This document shows positions 61,628 to 64,000 of a stretch of DNA of 64,000 nucleotides, one piece after another. Each line of letters begins with the position of its first letter. The stretch's first letter is position 1. The DNA comes from Enterobacter quasihormaechei (GTDB taxonomy: Bacteria > Pseudomonadota > Gammaproteobacteria > Enterobacterales > Enterobacteriaceae), in assembly GCF_004331385.1 (NCBI RefSeq), contig NZ_SJON01000002.1, forward strand, positions 62,001-126,000. Direction: 5' to 3'. Both the position numbers and the translations under genes were made by a program. Below the pieces are notes generated by a model. It was not told the origin of the DNA. It searched no databases and was given only the letters and a program-made list of their open reading frames with translations.

Positions 61628-62335
61628 TCATGCTCCATCGGTGCTTTGCGCGCCTATCGCTGCCATAAAACGCCCGGTGATTTGCTGTGGCCGGGTGATT
61701 GCGCCCCCGACAACCACCGTATGCGCCCCCAGCGCCAGGCATTTTGCCGCACGCTCGGGGGTGTCCACGTTGCCTTCCGCAATCACCGGAACCGTAACGG
61801 CCGCCAGCACCGCTTTCAGAAACGCGCAGTCATTCTCCGGAAGCGAATGGCCCGCCGTTTCCGCCGTGTAGCCGTAGAGCGTGGTTCCGATGCAGTCAAA
61901 ACCAAGCGCCTGCGCGGTCACGGCCTCCTGCACGGTGGAAATATCAGCCATCAGCAGCAGCGAGGGGTAACGGGCGCGGATCTGCCCGATCAGCGTCTCC
62001 AGAGTCTCCCCGCCGGGACGCTTACGGGCGGTCGCGTCCAGCGCGATGATGTCCGGCGCGACCGCCATCAGCTCATCCACCTCTTTCATCGTCGCGGTGA
62101 TAAACACCTCGCTATCGGGATAGTCCCGCTTGATGATGCCGATAACCGGCAGCGAAACCAGCCCTTTGATCGCCTCAATGTCCACCACGCTGTTGGCGCG
62201 GATCGCAGCGGCCCCGCCCTGCGCCGCCGCCAGCGCCATTCGCGACATAATAAACGGGCTGTGTAAGGGTTCGTTTTCCAGCGCCTGACAGGAGACAACC
62301 AGCTTCCCCTTCAGGGTATTCAGTACAGTTTTCAT
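61628..62335 (-). CDS. nanE: N-acetylmannosamine-6-phosphate 2-epimerase NanE
   Basis: Converts ManNAc-6-P to GlcNAc-6-P in sialic acid and ManNAc catabolism. It has 235 residues. The TIM-barrel blocks [39 protein letters not shown] and [11 protein letters not shown] are intact. It overlaps the PTS permease gene by 1 bp. The usual nanA-nanT-nanK companions are not seen in the window, so this is probably a second NanE serving the linked PTS. Confidence 0.95.
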   Translation of the reverse strand: MKTVLNTLKGKLVVSCQALENEPLHSPFIMSRMALAAAQGGAAAIRANSVVDIEAIKGLVSLPVIGIIKRDYPDSEVFITATMKEVDELMAVAPDIIALDATARKRPGGETLETLIGQIRARYPSLLLMADISTVQEAVTAQALGFDCIGTTLYGYTAETAGHSLPENDCAFLKAVLAAVTVPVIAEGNVDTPERAAKCLALGAHTVVVGGAITRPQQITGRFMAAIGAQSTDGA

Positions 62336-63894
62336 TACGATAACATCTCTTCCACTTCGTTCCTGATGATGGTGACGTGCGGGCCATAGATGACCTGAAC
62401 GCCGTTACCTCGTACGATGACGCCGCGCGCGCCAGTCGCTTTCAGGGCCGCTTCATTCACCCTGCTGCCCTCTTTTACCGTGACGCGAAGGCGCGTGGCG
62501 CAGCAGTCAACGTCTTCGAGATTGTCTTTGCCGCCCAGCCCGGCGATCACCGCTGCGGCGCGCTCGCTTTGCGGTAAGGCTTCGGCGTCGGCCACCGCTT
62601 CCCTTTCACGGCCCGGCGTGGCGAAATCAAAGCGGTTAATCAGATAGCGGAAGGTAACGTAGTAGAGGAAGAACCACGGCACACCCACCAGCGGGACGAA
62701 CATCCAGTTGGTTTTCGCCTCCCCCTGCAAAATGCCAAACAGCACAAAGTCAATAAAGCCGCCGGAGAAGGTTTGCCCGATGGTGATATGCAGCATGTGC
62801 GCGAGCATAAACGCCAGCCCGTCAAACAGCGCATGAATGACGTACAGCACCGGCGCAATAAACAGGAATGAGAACTCGATGGGCTCGGTAATGCCCGTCA
62901 GGAAAGAGGTTAACGCCGCTGACAGCAGCAGCCCGGCTACGCGCTTTTTGTTCTCGGGTTTAGCCGTGTGGTACATCGCCAGGCAGGCGCCGAGCAGGCC
63001 AAACATCATCGTGATAAAGCGCCCGGACATGAAGCGCGACGTGCCCTCATAGAAGTGCTGGGTGTTCGGGTCGGCGAGCTGAGCGAAGAAGATCCGCTGC
63101 GTCCCCTCAACCAGGTGTCCGTTAACGATTTCACTTCCGCCGAGCGCGGTGGTCCAGAACGGCAGATAAAAGATGTGGTGCAGACCAAACGGGCCAAGCA
63201 TGCGCAGGATAAAACCGTACAGCAGGGTGCCCAGATAGCCGGTGGCGTCCACCAGACCGCCGAGGCCAAAGATCAGCTTCTGGAAGTGCGGCCAGACAAC
63301 GGTCATGAGCGCCCCGACGAGTATCGCCGCCAGCGAGCTGATAATCGGAACAAAGCGCGAGCCGCCAAAGAAGCCCAGGAACTGCGGAAGCGCGATTTTG
63401 TTAAACCGATGGTGCAGCGCGCAAGTCACCAGACCAATAACCACGCCGCCAAACACGCCGGTTTCCAGCGTCTGAATGCCCAGCGTCATACCCTGCCCTG
63501 CGGCACCCGGATTTTCAAGGGCCAGCTTTCCGGTCAGGATCAGCAGGGCGTTGATGGTGGCGTTCATCACCAGATACGCGAGCAGGGCCGCCAGCCCCGC
63601 CGTGCCTTTATCGTTTTTCGCTAACCCAACGGCAACCCCAACGGCGAACAGCACGGACAGGTTCGCAAACACAATCGAACCCGCACTGCTCATGATGGTG
63701 AAGATGGCCTGTAGCCAGCCCACGTTTAAAAATGGGTAGGCCGTAAGGGTATTGGGGTTCGACAGCGCACCACCGATCCCCAGTAATAGCCCCGCCGCCG
63801 GCAAAACGGCGATGGGCAGCATAAACGATTTGCCGAAGCGCTGCGCTTTTTCAAACCATCCGCCGGAAGAAGCGCCGCTGAACATGTGCATCAT
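62335..63894 (-). CDS. PTS EIICB permease for an amino sugar (probably ManNAc)
   Basis: Glucose/GlcNAc-family PTS permease. The start at 63894 (519 residues) is preferred, because the CAGGGGA ribosome site abuts the first ATG at 63903 but is 7 bases from this one. EIIC domain (about 15-400) with [12 protein letters not shown], a short linker, then EIIB (about 440-519) with the phospho-cysteine in DCCATRLRV (C465 by this numbering). No EIIA domain is fused. Pairing with nanE suggests import of N-acetylmannosamine as its 6-phosphate. GlcNAc-type substrate is the alternative. Confidence 0.88.
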   Translation of the reverse strand: MMHMFSGASSGGWFEKAQRFGKSFMLPIAVLPAAGLLLGIGGALSNPNTLTAYPFLNVGWLQAIFTIMSSAGSIVFANLSVLFAVGVAVGLAKNDKGTAGLAALLAYLVMNATINALLILTGKLALENPGAAGQGMTLGIQTLETGVFGGVVIGLVTCALHHRFNKIALPQFLGFFGGSRFVPIISSLAAILVGALMTVVWPHFQKLIFGLGGLVDATGYLGTLLYGFILRMLGPFGLHHIFYLPFWTTALGGSEIVNGHLVEGTQRIFFAQLADPNTQHFYEGTSRFMSGRFITMMFGLLGACLAMYHTAKPENKKRVAGLLLSAALTSFLTGITEPIEFSFLFIAPVLYVIHALFDGLAFMLAHMLHITIGQTFSGGFIDFVLFGILQGEAKTNWMFVPLVGVPWFFLYYVTFRYLINRFDFATPGREREAVADAEALPQSERAAAVIAGLGGKDNLEDVDCCATRLRVTVKEGSRVNEAALKATGARGVIVRGNGVQVIYGPHVTIIRNEVEEMLS

Positions 63895-63915
63895 TTTTTT
63901 CATCCCCTGGTGTAA

Positions 63916-63964
63916 TGATGAAAATTTTTATCACAATAAAAATTAAAAGTGAAAATAATCATCA
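63916..63964. promoter_or_regulatory. Palindromic operator region before the PTS/nanE operon
   Basis: TGATGAAAATTTTTATCA (63916-63933) is symmetrical at 16 of 18 positions, and a second related word, TGAAAATAATCATCA, is at 63950-63964. The regulator is not in the window. AGTGA-N6-TCATC at the second site also loosely resembles a CRP box. It lies 20-70 bp upstream of the PTS start. Confidence 0.55.
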
Positions 63965-64000
63965 CAAATCCAGGAGGCGGATCATACTTTTTCGAAATCG

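Overview
The window is an enterobacterial chromosome segment. Gene order (norRVW-hypF-hydN-ascGFB-hycIHGFEDCBA-hypABCDE-fhlA ... mutS ... rpoS-nlpD-pcm-surE-truD-ispFD-ftsB-ygbE-cysCND ... iap-cysHIJ-queD ... queE) is the backbone known from E. coli K-12. Protein lengths match the E. coli orthologues to within a few residues. The extra genes (a nickel permease behind hypF, a second cysG in front of cysDNC, a hydroxyarylic acid decarboxylase set beside mutS) and the GC-rich codon use point to Enterobacter or a near relative (Leclercia, Lelliottia, Klebsiella side of the family); species cannot be fixed from this text alone. No rRNA, tRNA, IS element, prophage or CRISPR array was seen.

Layout. 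1-3.2 kb: anaerobic nitric oxide detoxification (norR cut by the window edge, norVW), with three NorR boxes and a sigma-54 promoter. 3.3-7.2 kb: hydN-hypF and a NiCoT nickel permease. 7.2-11.4 kb: the asc aryl-beta-glucoside operon and its repressor. 11.4-25.2 kb: the formate hydrogenlyase regulon, with hydrogenase-3 (hycA-I), the maturation genes hypA-E and the activator fhlA; divergent -24/-12 promoters and FhlA-like motifs sit between hycA and hypA. Nickel uptake, nickel insertion, CN/CO ligand synthesis, protease processing and regulation of [NiFe]-hydrogenase 3 are therefore all in one 21-kb block.

25.2-30.1 kb: an accessory insertion between fhlA and mutS, holding a complete iron-siderophore-type ABC importer with an MFS exporter, the NO-responsive ygbA with an NsrR-like box, and a SymE-family toxin gene preceded by a close match to a LexA (SOS) box. 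30.2-32.8 kb: mutS. 32.9-38.3 kb: the variable mutS-rpoS interval, with UbiX/UbiD-type hydroxyarylic acid decarboxylase subunits B, C and D, a divergent MarR regulator with two matching palindromic operators, and a LysR/MFS/SnoaL-like cluster.

38.3-45 kb: housekeeping block rpoS-nlpD-pcm-surE-truD-ispF-ispD-ftsB-ygbE. 45-55.1 kb: assimilatory sulfate reduction, with a cysG paralogue-cysD-cysN-cysC operon, iap, and cysJIH. The iap-cysH junction, where many E. coli carry a type I-E CRISPR-cas locus, holds only a REP pair. 55.4-61.6 kb: queD and queE (7-deazaguanine/queuosine synthesis), separated by an accessory module made of an AraC regulator fused to what looks like an inactive GH39-type domain, an M20 amidohydrolase and an MFS permease. 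61.6-64 kb: nanE and a PTS permease for an amino sugar, probably N-acetylmannosamine.

Nothing here is a clearly new multi-gene system. The most interesting items are the SOS-boxed symE-like gene, the AraC/pseudo-glycosidase regulator, the orphan iron importer with its exporter, and several well-preserved operators that were read directly from the sequence.
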